Source: Saccharicrinis sp963663905
Lineage (GTDB): Bacteria; Bacteroidota; Bacteroidia; Bacteroidales; Marinilabiliaceae
Assembly: GCA_963663905.2 (NCBI GenBank)
Contig: CAXXQP010000001.1
Coordinates: 310,001-374,000, forward strand
DNA length: 64,000 nt
Reading direction: 5' to 3'
Of this stretch, positions 9,164 to 18,790 are shown piece by piece (the stretch's first letter is position 1; each line of letters starts with the position of its first letter). Below the pieces are notes generated by a model. That model searched no databases. It saw only the letters and a list, made by a program, of their open reading frames with translations, and was not told the origin of the DNA. Position numbers and translations under genes: made by a program.

Positions 9164-11782
9164 CTATTTAATTACTACTCCAAGCGTTTTCAAATCCTTT
9201 TCATCGGAACTATTACCATAAGATACTTCGTATTCTCCTGGAGTTACAGCCATTTTCCGCTGTTCCCAATCGTAAAACTCAAATGCTTCAGGGGACAACT
9301 CAACAACTGCTTTTTCTGTCTTTCCGGCTTTCACGGCCACTCGTTTAAAACCTTTTAATGTTTTTAAAGGGCCATCAATATCATTGACTTTACGCACATA
9401 AACCTGGATAATTTCGGTACCATCCATTGCGCCTTTATTGCTAACCGGAACAGTAATTTGGGTGCCTTCTCCAGCATTAATAGCTGTTTTGCTCAAACGT
9501 GCCTTGCCAATCTCAAAATTAGTAAAACTTAAACCATAGCCAAACGGGAAAAGGACATCTGTAGTGTATCGGTAAGTACGGCCTTTCATAGAGTAATCTT
9601 CAAAATCGCCTAATATATCTGAGTTCTTATAAAAGGAGATTGGCAATTTACCGGCAGGGTTAAAATCGCCAAAAAGGACATCTGCTATTGCCAGCCCACC
9701 TTGTTCTCCGGCGTACCAGGCCTGAAGAATTGCTTCGCATGTTTGGGTTTCGGGCGTTAACGCAATAGCAGAACCTGAACAGTTAACGAAAACCACTTTT
9801 TTACCAGCTTCTTTTAATGCCTTTAAACAGTTGCGCTGAACCGAAGGCAAATCGATATTAGTACGGTCGCCCCCTTTGAAGCCGGGATATGAAACCGGCA
9901 TCTCTTCGCCTTCTAACTCACCGGATAAGCCACCAACAAATACCACAACATCATAGCCATCCAAATTTTTAATCAAAGAGGTATAGTCAACATCAACCTC
10001 TTTGCCAAAATTCAACTCAATATTAGCCTGCCAGTCATTCTTTTGAGCATAACGTATTTCAATTTTATACTTTTTACCAGCTTCAACCTTAATGGGCATT
10101 CTTGAAGAAAGCAAACGCCAGTTAATGTATTTCTGAATGGTATCGCCATTAACCAACACCTCAAAATCACCAGCAGCACCGCCTTTAAGTACCAACTCTT
10201 CTGTTTTTTTAGCTACAAACTCAGTTTCATACAAAGCCGAAAAACCCTCTAGTTTCACACCAGATGCAAATTCGTGCTGTCCTGCAGTGGTTAATTTTAT
10301 TGGATTGGTTATTTGGGTTGTAACCACAACGTCCCCTTCTCTATCGCTATTATTCCAGTAGGAAGCTTTAAAACCGGGTTTGCCTTCGAACTCACATTGG
10401 GTAATGTAACTCTGGGTTACTTTATCTTCAACCAAATCGCACCCTTTGTCATAAAACAATTGCTCGCCGCTAATTTTAGATTTTATGCCATTTAAAATTG
10501 AAATGGTATGATTGGGCGTGCCATTGTAATTTCCCCATAACATTGGTTCGTTATTGGCATTAGGCCCGATAACAGCAATCTTTGGGTTATTTTTAGAAAG
10601 CGGCAGAATGTTGTTTTTGTTTTGCAACAACGTTAATGACTGCCGCGCCATATCCAATGCTAATTGTTTGTGCTTATCGTTATTCAGTATAGAAGGTGGA
10701 ATTTGAGCCCAAGGAACAATGGCATCATCATCGAAATCGCCAAGGGCAAAACGCCCTTCCAAGACTCGCATTAAGCTTTTGTCCACATCTTCTTCTTTAA
10801 TCAACTGCCTTTCAACAGCCTCCGGTAATGTTTTAAAAGGATAATTGCTCCATACACATTCAACATCTGTACCAGAAACCACAGCCTTTGAAGCAGCATG
10901 TACAGCATCGGATGATACTTTATGGGTTGTAAAAAAATCCGTTACAGCCCCACAATCAGAAACCACCAAATATTTATACCCCCACTCATCGCGAAGGATA
11001 TGCTGCAACAGCCTGGTGCTTCCACAACAAGGCTCATCATCTAAACGTTGATATGCACACATTACCTGGCGCACATCGCCCTCTTGCACCAATGCTTTAA
11101 AAGCCGGAAGATATGTTTCGTATAATTCGCGGGGATTGATATTATTCAGGTTTAACTCATGACGGCTCCACTCCGGCCCGGAGTGTACCGCATAATGTTT
11201 GGCACAAGCCAACAACTTACGGTATTTGGCATCGGCTGGGCCTTGTAGCCCTTTGACCACAGCCACACCCATACGAGATGCCAGGTAAGGGTCTTCGCCA
11301 TAAGTCTCCTGTCCCCTGCCCCATCGTGGGTCACGAAAAATATTAACGTTAGGCGTCCAGACAGAAAGGCTTAAAAAACGTTTGTTTTCATTGCCCTTAT
11401 TAATCCACTCGTGGTATTTAGCACGCCCTTCATCGGATATGGCATTATAAATATCGTAGAGCAATACATCATTAAAAGAAGCTGCCATTCCGATTGGTTC
11501 GGGAAATACAGTGACATTGTCATTATTGGCATATCCATGTAAAGCCTCACTCCACCAGTTAAATTTTCGAATGCCTAACCTTGGAACAGCATCGGACTGG
11601 TCGCACATAAGCGCTGCTTTTTCTTCAAGCGTAAGCCTGGATACCAGGTCTTTTGCCCTTTCCTTGAAACTTAATTCAGGGTTTTGAAAAGGATACTGCT
11701 GTGCATAACTATTTACAGTAAGCATTAACATGGCTGCACCCAACAACCATTTTTTTAGGTGTGTAATTGATTTTATTCTCAT
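9164..11782 (-). CDS. GH3 beta-xylosidase type, with PA14 insert
   Basis: This is a secreted GH3 enzyme of 872 residues with a signal peptide ending NSYAQ. The (beta/alpha)8 domain contains the nucleophile motif VVSDCGAV with Asp276. KHYAVHSGPEWSRH is the conserved Lys-His substrate-binding segment. The second GH3 domain is interrupted at about residues 450-600 by a PA14-like beta domain (GFKASYWNN to IELNFGKEV). A fibronectin-III-like domain closes the protein. The start of the mature region (YPFQNPELSFKERAKDLVSRLT) is cut here to its pattern: it is the form seen in xylan 1,4-beta-xylosidases of Bacteroidota. It is 34 bp downstream of the GH97 gene and probably co-transcribed with it. Confidence 0.86.
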   Translation of the reverse strand: MRIKSITHLKKWLLGAAMLMLTVNSYAQQYPFQNPELSFKERAKDLVSRLTLEEKAALMCDQSDAVPRLGIRKFNWWSEALHGYANNDNVTVFPEPIGMAASFNDVLLYDIYNAISDEGRAKYHEWINKGNENKRFLSLSVWTPNVNIFRDPRWGRGQETYGEDPYLASRMGVAVVKGLQGPADAKYRKLLACAKHYAVHSGPEWSRHELNLNNINPRELYETYLPAFKALVQEGDVRQVMCAYQRLDDEPCCGSTRLLQHILRDEWGYKYLVVSDCGAVTDFFTTHKVSSDAVHAASKAVVSGTDVECVWSNYPFKTLPEAVERQLIKEEDVDKSLMRVLEGRFALGDFDDDAIVPWAQIPPSILNNDKHKQLALDMARQSLTLLQNKNNILPLSKNNPKIAVIGPNANNEPMLWGNYNGTPNHTISILNGIKSKISGEQLFYDKGCDLVEDKVTQSYITQCEFEGKPGFKASYWNNSDREGDVVVTTQITNPIKLTTAGQHEFASGVKLEGFSALYETEFVAKKTEELVLKGGAAGDFEVLVNGDTIQKYINWRLLSSRMPIKVEAGKKYKIEIRYAQKNDWQANIELNFGKEVDVDYTSLIKNLDGYDVVVFVGGLSGELEGEEMPVSYPGFKGGDRTNIDLPSVQRNCLKALKEAGKKVVFVNCSGSAIALTPETQTCEAILQAWYAGEQGGLAIADVLFGDFNPAGKLPISFYKNSDILGDFEDYSMKGRTYRYTTDVLFPFGYGLSFTNFEIGKARLSKTAINAGEGTQITVPVSNKGAMDGTEIIQVYVRKVNDIDGPLKTLKGFKRVAVKAGKTEKAVVELSPEAFEFYDWEQRKMAVTPGEYEVSYGNSSDEKDLKTLGVVIK

Positions 11783-11816
11783 AGTATGGTTAATATATAC
11801 TTAGAAAGACATTTAT

Positions 11817-13742
11817 TTAATTATTTATTAGATTTAAAACAGCAGCAAAACCTCCACGGCGCAACAGTTTTATATCAAGTTGGCTTTTGTTATCCACCAC
11901 CATATGTTTTACCGAAAATGCTTTATCATGGCCCCCATCACTTATCAATGTCAATTTGAATTTCTTATTTCCAGGTAGGAAACTAAAATTCACCTGTTGT
12001 ATTGATTCTTTCTGCATTCCCGATATTCCACCTACAAACCAATCTGTTCCTTTACGGCGGGCCATTACCACATATTCGCCAGGATAACCATCTAAAAACT
12101 TTGTATCATCCCAATTAGCCGGCACCTTTTTTAAGAAGCTTGTGGCAGCATCAGGCAATGCGTAATAACCTTCTGGGCGGTCTGCCATATGTTGCATGGC
12201 AGATTCGAACACAACACTTAATGCTAGTTCGTGACCATAAGATGTAATGTGCGGATATTGTGAGTTTGTAAACGTTACAGGTGTATAATCCATTGAGCCA
12301 ACCACATTACGGGTAAATGGCAAAGTAGCATTATGCACAGGTGCAGAGGTAGTTAGTTCAGGCCCATTATTATACCATTCAGCGCCACGCACCCCTTCGT
12401 AAGTCATCAGGTGAGGATAGGTACGTTGCCACCCACGTGGAACCAGGCATCCATGAAAATAGACCATCATCTCAAATTTGGCAGCATCTTCCAAAATATC
12501 AAGATAATAGTTAATCATATTTTGTTTTTCACTCTCAAAGAAGTCAACTTTTACGCCAACAACCCCTAATTTCTTTAATTTGGTAAACTCTTCCACGCGG
12601 TTTTCATGGGTCAACATCCTGTCTTTTGGCCTAGCGCCAACCCATGTATGTTCTCCTCCTGAATTGTACCACATCAAAGGTTTAACACCCAATGAGTGAA
12701 TGTATTTTAAAGCATCTTCAAGGTTGCCACCATTGCCCATGGCATCCCACTCCCAATCTAATAGAGTATATTCCCAGCCCATATGAGCCGCTAAATCGGC
12801 AAATTTGCAAACGGTTTTAAAATCTTTTGTGCCGTGATTATCCGACCAGTAGTTCCACGAAGCAACACCAGGCTTAATCCAATCGGTATTTTCTATCTGA
12901 GCCGGAGCAGACACATCATTCACCAATGTCGTTTCCACAATGTCAGACAAGCTTCCCACAATGATTACCCTCCATGGTGATTTCCATGGCAATGTCACAG
13001 TTGGACACACTTCTCCAGTGCCTCTCCCATTCCATTCATCAGGAAACGTAATTTTGTAACTATTTTTATCGCCGTAGTTAGTCAGTTTTGAACCGCAATA
13101 ATTCCGGTTAACATCTGCTTCGTGGATTAAAAACCAGCAGGTAGTATCGGGTGTGCTAAAAAGTGCAGGGTACGCCCAATCTTTTTGCTCTGAGCCATCG
13201 GCCATTTTAGCATACAAGCCTTCGTTGGCAGGATTAAATTTTTCTAACCAACGCATAGTGCTGTCGGGAATTGAATAGGCTGTCAGCTCATCGGTTACTT
13301 TATAAGCCGCGCCCTTTCCAGGAATTTCATAACGAAATACAACGCCATCGTTATAAGCCCTTATGATTAGGTTTATTTTATTCTTTTCGGGATTTTCAAA
13401 AAACACAGTTACTTCATTTCCAGAATTACTGCAATGTGTTTTCTTACCATGTAACATGGTGTATTTCTCATTAATATATTTTGATTTTCCGGCTTTAATA
13501 AACTTAAGCCCCTTTGAAAAATCTTCTTCGGAACAAATTAGACCTAAATCTATCTTTGGGATTACTTCTTTTTGATTTTCAACTTTACTATAATTAATTT
13601 TTAAATACCACTCCCCTCTTTGTTGATTATAAAGTTGAACAATTACCTTTCTGTTTGGAGATATAATAGAAACAGTTTGTGAATTGACAAAAGATATTGA
13701 GATTATAAAAATTAAGATTATAGAACCTATTCTTTTTTTCAT
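11817..13742 (-). CDS. GH97 alpha-glycosidase (retaining, alpha-galactosidase type likely)
   Basis: This is a 641-residue secreted GH97 enzyme with a signal peptide of about 21 residues. The N-terminal beta-supersandwich (SPNRKVIVQLY, YRVY-like VFRYEIPG) is followed by the barrel (ASWNYWSDNHGTKDF, LLDWEWDAMG, KPLMWYNSGGEHTW) and a C-terminal beta domain. In the barrel, GVKVDFFES carries Asp400 at the place where the retaining GH97 enzyme BtGal97a has its Asp nucleophile. Inverting SusB-like enzymes use Glu residues instead. Alpha-galactosidase or beta-L-arabinopyranosidase activity is therefore more likely than alpha-glucosidase, though only biochemistry would prove it. It is the first enzyme gene after the LacI gene on this strand and precedes the GH3 gene by 34 bp. 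Confidence 0.85.
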   Translation of the reverse strand: MKKRIGSIILIFIISISFVNSQTVSIISPNRKVIVQLYNQQRGEWYLKINYSKVENQKEVIPKIDLGLICSEEDFSKGLKFIKAGKSKYINEKYTMLHGKKTHCSNSGNEVTVFFENPEKNKINLIIRAYNDGVVFRYEIPGKGAAYKVTDELTAYSIPDSTMRWLEKFNPANEGLYAKMADGSEQKDWAYPALFSTPDTTCWFLIHEADVNRNYCGSKLTNYGDKNSYKITFPDEWNGRGTGEVCPTVTLPWKSPWRVIIVGSLSDIVETTLVNDVSAPAQIENTDWIKPGVASWNYWSDNHGTKDFKTVCKFADLAAHMGWEYTLLDWEWDAMGNGGNLEDALKYIHSLGVKPLMWYNSGGEHTWVGARPKDRMLTHENRVEEFTKLKKLGVVGVKVDFFESEKQNMINYYLDILEDAAKFEMMVYFHGCLVPRGWQRTYPHLMTYEGVRGAEWYNNGPELTTSAPVHNATLPFTRNVVGSMDYTPVTFTNSQYPHITSYGHELALSVVFESAMQHMADRPEGYYALPDAATSFLKKVPANWDDTKFLDGYPGEYVVMARRKGTDWFVGGISGMQKESIQQVNFSFLPGNKKFKLTLISDGGHDKAFSVKHMVVDNKSQLDIKLLRRGGFAAVLNLINN

Positions 13743-14095
13743 ATAATAATATATAACATTACTTAATACAGAAAACTAGCTGATTTATAATACTTAAATC
13801 TTGCCTGTTAAAACAACTAAAGTATCTAATTTTAATCTACCCCATTATCAATTTTAGATATAAGAATTATGAAATTGGATAAAAACCCAAATAAGATTAA
13901 GTTCGATACACTTATTTGGGTTTTAATAAACCTTAATGATTTGCATATTAAACAGAACATTCCCATTAATGACTCCTATCTCCTGAATCATTCAATTTAT
14001 GTTTTGTTAAAAAAAATCGAGGAATAATTTTATATGAAACCACTATACTTTCATTCTCCAAAATAAGATTTATAGAATGCTTTATTTTCCTAACT
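13743..14095. other. Intergenic stretch between the LacI and GH97 genes
   Basis: No gene is seen in this AT-rich stretch. It should contain the promoter of the GH97-GH3 unit. A loose inverted repeat around 13885-13935 pairs AACCCAAATAAG with CTTATTTGGGTT (12 bp), so it can form a strong hairpin on either strand. It may end the LacI transcript. Confidence 0.4.
13886..13923. terminator. Perfect 12-bp inverted repeat after the LacI gene
   Basis: AACCCAAATAAG and CTTATTTGGGTT flank a 14-nt loop. T-rich sequence (TTTTAATAAA) follows on the plus strand and TTTTTATCC follows on the minus strand, so the hairpin can terminate in both directions. On the minus strand it lies between the regulator gene and the GH97 gene. 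Confidence 0.45.
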
Positions 14096-15106
14096 CTATG
14101 TAGAACCTCCAATTATTAGCTGACCATCTAAATAAATAACTCTTGGCTCGATTTCTTCTTCTGAATTTATCTTTTGAAAAAGTAATTCTGCAGAAGTTCT
14201 TCCAATCTCAATTCCCTGAGGGTGTATAGATGTTATTGTTGGATTGTACATACTTCGAAAAGGTTCTTCACAAAAAGCAACTACAGAGATATCATCAGGA
14301 ATCGATAAACCTTTATTATAAATCCCCTTCATAATTCCGGAGAGTGTTAAATCACTAATTGCAAAAATGGCATCGGGTGGCTCAGGTAATTCCAATAATG
14401 ATATTGTTTTTACTTTGGCTTCTTCTGGCCATTCACTCGAAATAATATACTCTTCATGAATGGGAATATTTCTGTTTTCATGGGCCATTTTATAACCTTC
14501 AAGCCGGTTACGACTAATTAAAAGGTTTGAGTTACCTGTACAAATAGCAATACGTTTCTTTCCTTTATCTATTAAATGAAGTACTGCATTATAAGCTGCA
14601 GAAGTGTCATCTAATAGCACAAGATCTGCATTTAAATCTTTCATTACCCGGTCATAGAATACAATTGGTAAACCAAGGTTTATGACATCTCTAAAGTGCG
14701 AAAAATCCTTTGTTTCTCTGGAAATGGAAGCTAAAATTCCTTCTACATTATTAGCAACCAGAATATCCAGATTTTCAACTTCTCGTTCGTATGATTCGTT
14801 AGATTGCAACATCAATAAATTATAACCGTTTTTATGTACTACATCTTCAATTCCCTGAATTACAGAGGGCCAAAAGAAATAAGACATCTGAGGTACAAGT
14901 AAACCAATGACTTTGCTTTTTTTATGACGAAGGGATGATGCCACAAGATTTGGTTTATATCTTAGTTTTTGTGCCAATTCTTTTACTGCATGTTTAGTCT
15001 CCTGACTCACATCAGGATGATCCCTTAATGCACGACTCACCGTAGATTTATTTAGACCTAAAATCTGGGCAATATCTTTCAATGTTGTAGCACCTTTCTT
15101 CATCAT
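14096..15106 (-). CDS. LacI-family transcriptional regulator
   Basis: The 336-residue protein has the LacI layout. An N-terminal helix-turn-helix (TTLKDIAQILGLNKSTVSRAL, shown here only as the family pattern, residues 7-27) and hinge helix (YKPNLVASSLR) precede a periplasmic-binding-protein-like sensor domain from about residue 60 (VIGLLVPQMSYFFWPSVIQG). The start is either of two adjacent Met codons. It is cytoplasmic and should bind a sugar or sugar-derived effector. It is transcribed divergently from the TonB receptor/phosphorylase cluster, and two operator-like palindromes lie between the two. It most likely controls that cluster and possibly itself. It may also influence the enzyme genes downstream on its own strand. 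Confidence 0.9.
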   Translation of the reverse strand: MMKKGATTLKDIAQILGLNKSTVSRALRDHPDVSQETKHAVKELAQKLRYKPNLVASSLRHKKSKVIGLLVPQMSYFFWPSVIQGIEDVVHKNGYNLLMLQSNESYEREVENLDILVANNVEGILASISRETKDFSHFRDVINLGLPIVFYDRVMKDLNADLVLLDDTSAAYNAVLHLIDKGKKRIAICTGNSNLLISRNRLEGYKMAHENRNIPIHEEYIISSEWPEEAKVKTISLLELPEPPDAIFAISDLTLSGIMKGIYNKGLSIPDDISVVAFCEEPFRSMYNPTITSIHPQGIEIGRTSAELLFQKINSEEEIEPRVIYLDGQLIIGGST

Positions 15107-15190
15107 AAATCAATAATTATTAAGAAATATCATCTTGACAAAATAAATATAGAATAAAATACAAGTAAAAAATAAATAAAACTCAAATAA

Positions 15191-15213
15191 CAACCGGTTG
15201 CACAACCCGTTGC
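15191..15213. promoter_or_regulatory. Tandem LacI-type operator
   Basis: The perfect palindrome CAACCGGTTG is followed two bases later by the near-palindrome CAACCCGTTG, each with a central CG step as in typical LacI/GalR operators. They lie in the divergent promoter region, about 85 bp from the LacI start and about 200 bp before the TonB receptor. Placement and symmetry support an operator; no binding data exist. Confidence 0.6.
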
Positions 15214-15250
15214 ATAGATATATCCCTGAATAACGGTATTTCATTACACT

Positions 15251-15258
15251 TATATTTG
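15251..15258 (+). promoter_or_regulatory. Bacteroidota -7 promoter element
   Basis: TATATTTG matches the Bacteroidota TAnnTTTG -7 consensus. A good -33 TTTG partner is not evident. It lies about 40 bp downstream of the operator palindromes and about 150 bp upstream of the TonB receptor start, giving a plausible regulated promoter with a long leader. Confidence 0.35.
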
Positions 15259-15405
15259 TTAATAAATGTAATTTAGCATTAAATTAATTAAATGATATCA
15301 CAGAAGCAGCTTCAGATAATTATATTTTATTTAGAGAGAGAATTTAGGTGTTGAGTTTTTACTATTGAGAGAAATAAGGTAAACGCATAATTAAAATTTA
15401 GAACT

Positions 15406-18057
15406 ATGAAAAAGTCTGCATTATTAGTTGTATTGACAATTTGTTGCACTATAGTATCTATGGCACAAAATGGAAGTTTAAAGGGTAAATTAATTGATAA
15501 GTCTTCTGGTGAGCCATTAATAGGAGCAGCAGTTATAATAAAAGGAACTACAGTTGGTACCATCACCAATTACGATGGAGAATACGAACTAACTAATATT
15601 GATCCAGGATCATACACTTTTTCAGCTTCATTTATTGGATATTCAAATCTGGATAAAGATATTGAAATACCCGAGGGGGAAACTGTATATAGCGATTTTG
15701 AGTTATTTCAGGATTTAATAGGCTTAGATGAAGTAATGGTAACTGGAGTTGTAAATCAAAAATCTGCATTAGAATCGAGTGTGGCTATGACGACTATCAA
15801 ACCCAAATTTTTAGATGAATTTGGAGCGGTAACAACAGCAGAAATGTTTAAAGCTATACCCGGTATACGTTCTGAATCATCAGGTGGAGAAGGTAATGCA
15901 AACATTGCTGTTCGAGGTGTTCCTGTAGCATCCGGAGGATCAAAATTTTTACTTTTACAGGAAGATGGGTTACCTGTTCTTCAGTTTGGAGATATTGCTT
16001 TTGGTAACTCTGATATATTTCTTAGAGCAGATCAAACTGTGGGTAGAGTGGAAGCCATTAAAGGTGGTAGCGCTTCAACATTTGCAAGTAACTCCCCTGC
16101 CGGTATCATTAACTTCATTAGTAAAACCGGTGATACAAAAGGTGGTAGTTTAGGAACAACATTAGCTGCTAATTATAAATCTTTCAGAACTGATTTTGAA
16201 TACGGTGCTCCAATAAACGATGATCTTACTTTTCATATAGGAGGATTCTATCGTCAAGGAAGAGGTCCAAGAGATCCTGGTTATACAGCCAATTCCGGAG
16301 GTCAGATAAAAGCAAATATTACTAAGAAATTTGAAAAGGGTTATGCTCGATTATATTTTAAATATTTAAATGATAAGGCTATTAGTTATATGCCAATGCC
16401 TGTAGCAGTAACTGGCACAGCAGATAATCCAGAATATAAATCTGTAGCTGGTTTTGACTTATTAACCGGGGCATTGCAAAGCTCTGAGTTCCGTAAAATA
16501 AATAGCACTGATGGATATGGTAATGCACGTACTAGTGATATGTCAAATGGAATGCATCCTGTTTCTACTGCTGTTGGTGGTGAATTATCCTATAATTTTG
16601 GAGAAACATGGCAGCTAAAAGAGAAATTTAGAATGTCGTATACAAATGGTACATTCAATTCACCATTTCCTGCTCAGGTTGGTAATGCTAATGATATTGC
16701 AACAGATATTGCCGGATCAGGTTATTCTTTATCTTATGCCAATGGTACTAATGCAGGCACTACGTTATCTTCTTCTGAAATCTCAAATTTGAATAATAAC
16801 GGACTGTTAATGAGAATTCATCTTTTTGATGTTGAAATGGATAACCTGAATAATTTCACCAATGATATCTATCTAACACAGAGAGTAGACAAAATGAAAG
16901 CAACTCTTGGGTACTATAAAGCATACCAGAAAATTGGCATGACATGGTTATTTCAGACTTATTTAACAGATGTTAGTGATAAAGGAACTCATTTAATGAA
17001 TATCTCCAATTCAGCCGGACAAAATTTAAGTGAAAACGGACTTATATCCTATGGAACTCCTACATGGGGAAATCTAACACGTGAATATGATATGTCATAC
17101 AATATTGATGCACCTTATTTTAACATGGAGTATGAATTATCTGATAATATTAATGTAGATGGAAGTGTGCGTTATGATTTTGGAAATGCCAGCGGATATT
17201 ATTTAGAAAATAACACCTCTGCTGTTGATGTTAATGGTGATGGAGAAATTTCTTTAGTTGAAGAAGAAGTTCCGGTTTTGAATAAAAATAATCCTAATAA
17301 TGTAGATTATAACTTTGGTTATTTATCTTACTCTTTCGGTGTTAATTACAAGCTAAATGATGATAAAGCTGTGTATGCTCGTTATAGTGCTGGTGGTAGA
17401 GCTAATGCAGATCGCTTATTATATACTCCATTTATAGAAGATGGAAAAACCATTGATGGTCTGGATGCAGATCGTATCAGCCAGTACGAATTAGGTTATA
17501 AATACAAATCGCCTAAAGTTGGCGTTATCGCAACAGGTTTCTATACTCGAATTAATGAGCAAAATTTAGAGTTTGAGAAAATTATAAATAAGGAATTTCA
17601 AACAATGGGTGTTGAACTTGAAGTTGTGGCTCAGTTAGGGAAGTTGAATATTACTTCAGGAGCAACATTTACTAAAGCTGAAATACTTAAAAGTTTAACT
17701 GCAAGTGAAGAAGGAAATACTCCTCGTAGAGTACCGGATCTTTTATATAACATCAACCCTTCTTACCCATTATTAAAGAATAAATTGGTATTAGGTTGTA
17801 GTTTAGTTGGAACTACAAAAGTTTATGCACAGGACGATAATGAAATGATACTTCCTGGTTATGTTTACCTTAATGCTTTTGCATCTTACACATTAGCTAA
17901 AGGATTAACACTTAGAGCAAATGTAAATAATTTAACCAATACTTTAGGATTTACTGAAATGGAAGGAGACTCATTTGTAAATAACAGCACTAATTATTTC
18001 AGAGCTCGCCCTATTACAGGAACTGCATCAACTATCTCTCTAACATTTAAATTCTAA
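15406..18057 (+). CDS. TonB-dependent outer-membrane receptor (not SusC-type)
   Basis: The 883-residue protein starts with a signal peptide (about residues 1-20, ending SMAQ). A carboxypeptidase-regulatory-like beta domain follows (about 24-105; GKLIDKSSGEPLIGAAV, NYDGEY). The plug domain comes next (about 115-250; EMFKAIPGIR, LLLQEDGLPV, VEAIKGGSAS), then a 22-strand barrel ending in an aromatic residue (SLTFKF). There is no SusD partner and the length is short for SusC, so it belongs with single-component receptors that import small ligands. As first gene of an operon with a phosphorylase and an inner-membrane carrier it probably imports a glucoside or small oligosaccharide. A short GC hairpin follows the stop codon. 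Confidence 0.87.
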   Translation: MKKSALLVVLTICCTIVSMAQNGSLKGKLIDKSSGEPLIGAAVIIKGTTVGTITNYDGEYELTNIDPGSYTFSASFIGYSNLDKDIEIPEGETVYSDFELFQDLIGLDEVMVTGVVNQKSALESSVAMTTIKPKFLDEFGAVTTAEMFKAIPGIRSESSGGEGNANIAVRGVPVASGGSKFLLLQEDGLPVLQFGDIAFGNSDIFLRADQTVGRVEAIKGGSASTFASNSPAGIINFISKTGDTKGGSLGTTLAANYKSFRTDFEYGAPINDDLTFHIGGFYRQGRGPRDPGYTANSGGQIKANITKKFEKGYARLYFKYLNDKAISYMPMPVAVTGTADNPEYKSVAGFDLLTGALQSSEFRKINSTDGYGNARTSDMSNGMHPVSTAVGGELSYNFGETWQLKEKFRMSYTNGTFNSPFPAQVGNANDIATDIAGSGYSLSYANGTNAGTTLSSSEISNLNNNGLLMRIHLFDVEMDNLNNFTNDIYLTQRVDKMKATLGYYKAYQKIGMTWLFQTYLTDVSDKGTHLMNISNSAGQNLSENGLISYGTPTWGNLTREYDMSYNIDAPYFNMEYELSDNINVDGSVRYDFGNASGYYLENNTSAVDVNGDGEISLVEEEVPVLNKNNPNNVDYNFGYLSYSFGVNYKLNDDKAVYARYSAGGRANADRLLYTPFIEDGKTIDGLDADRISQYELGYKYKSPKVGVIATGFYTRINEQNLEFEKIINKEFQTMGVELEVVAQLGKLNITSGATFTKAEILKSLTASEEGNTPRRVPDLLYNINPSYPLLKNKLVLGCSLVGTTKVYAQDDNEMILPGYVYLNAFASYTLAKGLTLRANVNNLTNTLGFTEMEGDSFVNNSTNYFRARPITGTASTISLTFKF

Positions 18058-18064
18058 TATGTGG

Positions 18065-18084
18065 CCGGGAGTTAAATCTCCCGG
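18065..18084 (+). terminator. Short hairpin after the TonB receptor gene
   Basis: CCGGGAG and CTCCCGG form a 7-bp GC-rich stem with a 6-nt loop, followed by TATTTTAG. This is a weak intrinsic terminator or mRNA-end stabiliser. It would let the receptor be made at a higher level than the three cytoplasmic/inner-membrane genes downstream. Confidence 0.5.
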
Positions 18085-18127
18085 TATTTTAGAAATATTT
18101 TAAGTAGAACCAAAAAATACATCATAT

Positions 18128-18757
18128 ATGAATCCTCATGAACGAGCAGCAAGCATAATCATCCCCAGAATCATCAATAAAATACTACACAAACAAGGAA
18201 GGTATGCCATTTCTTTGGCTGGCGAAAGCGGATGTGGAAAAACAGAAACAGGGAAAGCATTAAAAAATGAACTGGCAAAACACAATATTAAAGCATTGGT
18301 ACTGGGGCAGGATAATTATTTCAACTTACCACCCAAAGCCAACGATGCACAACGTAAAGCTGATCCTACTTGGTTAGGTCCAAGAAAAGAGGTAAACCTT
18401 GATTTATTAAACCATCATTTAAAAGAGGCTCAAAAAGGATCTCTTTATATTGAAGTTCCCCATATTGAGTACCACTCTAATATTGAATCAAAAATAGAAA
18501 CTGATTTATCTGATATAAAAGTAATCATTGCAGAAGGTACATATACCTCACTATTAAGAAATTTAGACACCCGTATTTTTGTTGATGCCAATTATATGGA
18601 TACTTTAAAATACAGACTAAAACGTAACAGAGGAAATGAAGTTCATGATCCTTTTGTAGAAAACATACTTGAAACTGAGCATAAAATAATTGCAGGACAT
18701 ATTTTTCTAGCAGATTATATCATTACAAAAGACTATGATGTAACTGAAGGGGTATAA
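18128..18757 (+). CDS. Uridine-kinase-like P-loop kinase
   Basis: This is a cytoplasmic 209-residue P-loop kinase. The Walker A loop is GESGCGKTET (about residues 34-43), a Walker B/lid region includes VIIAEGTY (about 137-144), and DNYFNLPP matches the DxxY segment of the uridine kinase/phosphoribulokinase class. RLKRNRGNEVHDP resembles the arginine-rich lid. Nucleoside kinase is the closest family, but the gene sits 33 bp before a GH13_18 phosphorylase and inside a LacI-controlled uptake operon. A small-molecule substrate released by that phosphorylase (for example glycerate, glycerol or a sugar) is a reasonable alternative. Glycerate kinases of the plant/yeast type share this fold. The substrate is inferred only from context. 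Confidence 0.7.
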   Translation: MNPHERAASIIIPRIINKILHKQGRYAISLAGESGCGKTETGKALKNELAKHNIKALVLGQDNYFNLPPKANDAQRKADPTWLGPRKEVNLDLLNHHLKEAQKGSLYIEVPHIEYHSNIESKIETDLSDIKVIIAEGTYTSLLRNLDTRIFVDANYMDTLKYRLKRNRGNEVHDPFVENILETEHKIIAGHIFLADYIITKDYDVTEGV

Positions 18758-18790
18758 ATTTTACATCCCCGTCAATGATAATAAACTCAA

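Noticed and set aside
9059..9358. Plus-strand ORF overlapping the end of the GH3 gene
   Set aside because: It is antisense to the well-supported GH3 coding sequence.
15406..18057. SusC transporter of a second PUL
   Set aside because: It is shorter, lacks the YVIDGxP plug signature and has no SusD partner.
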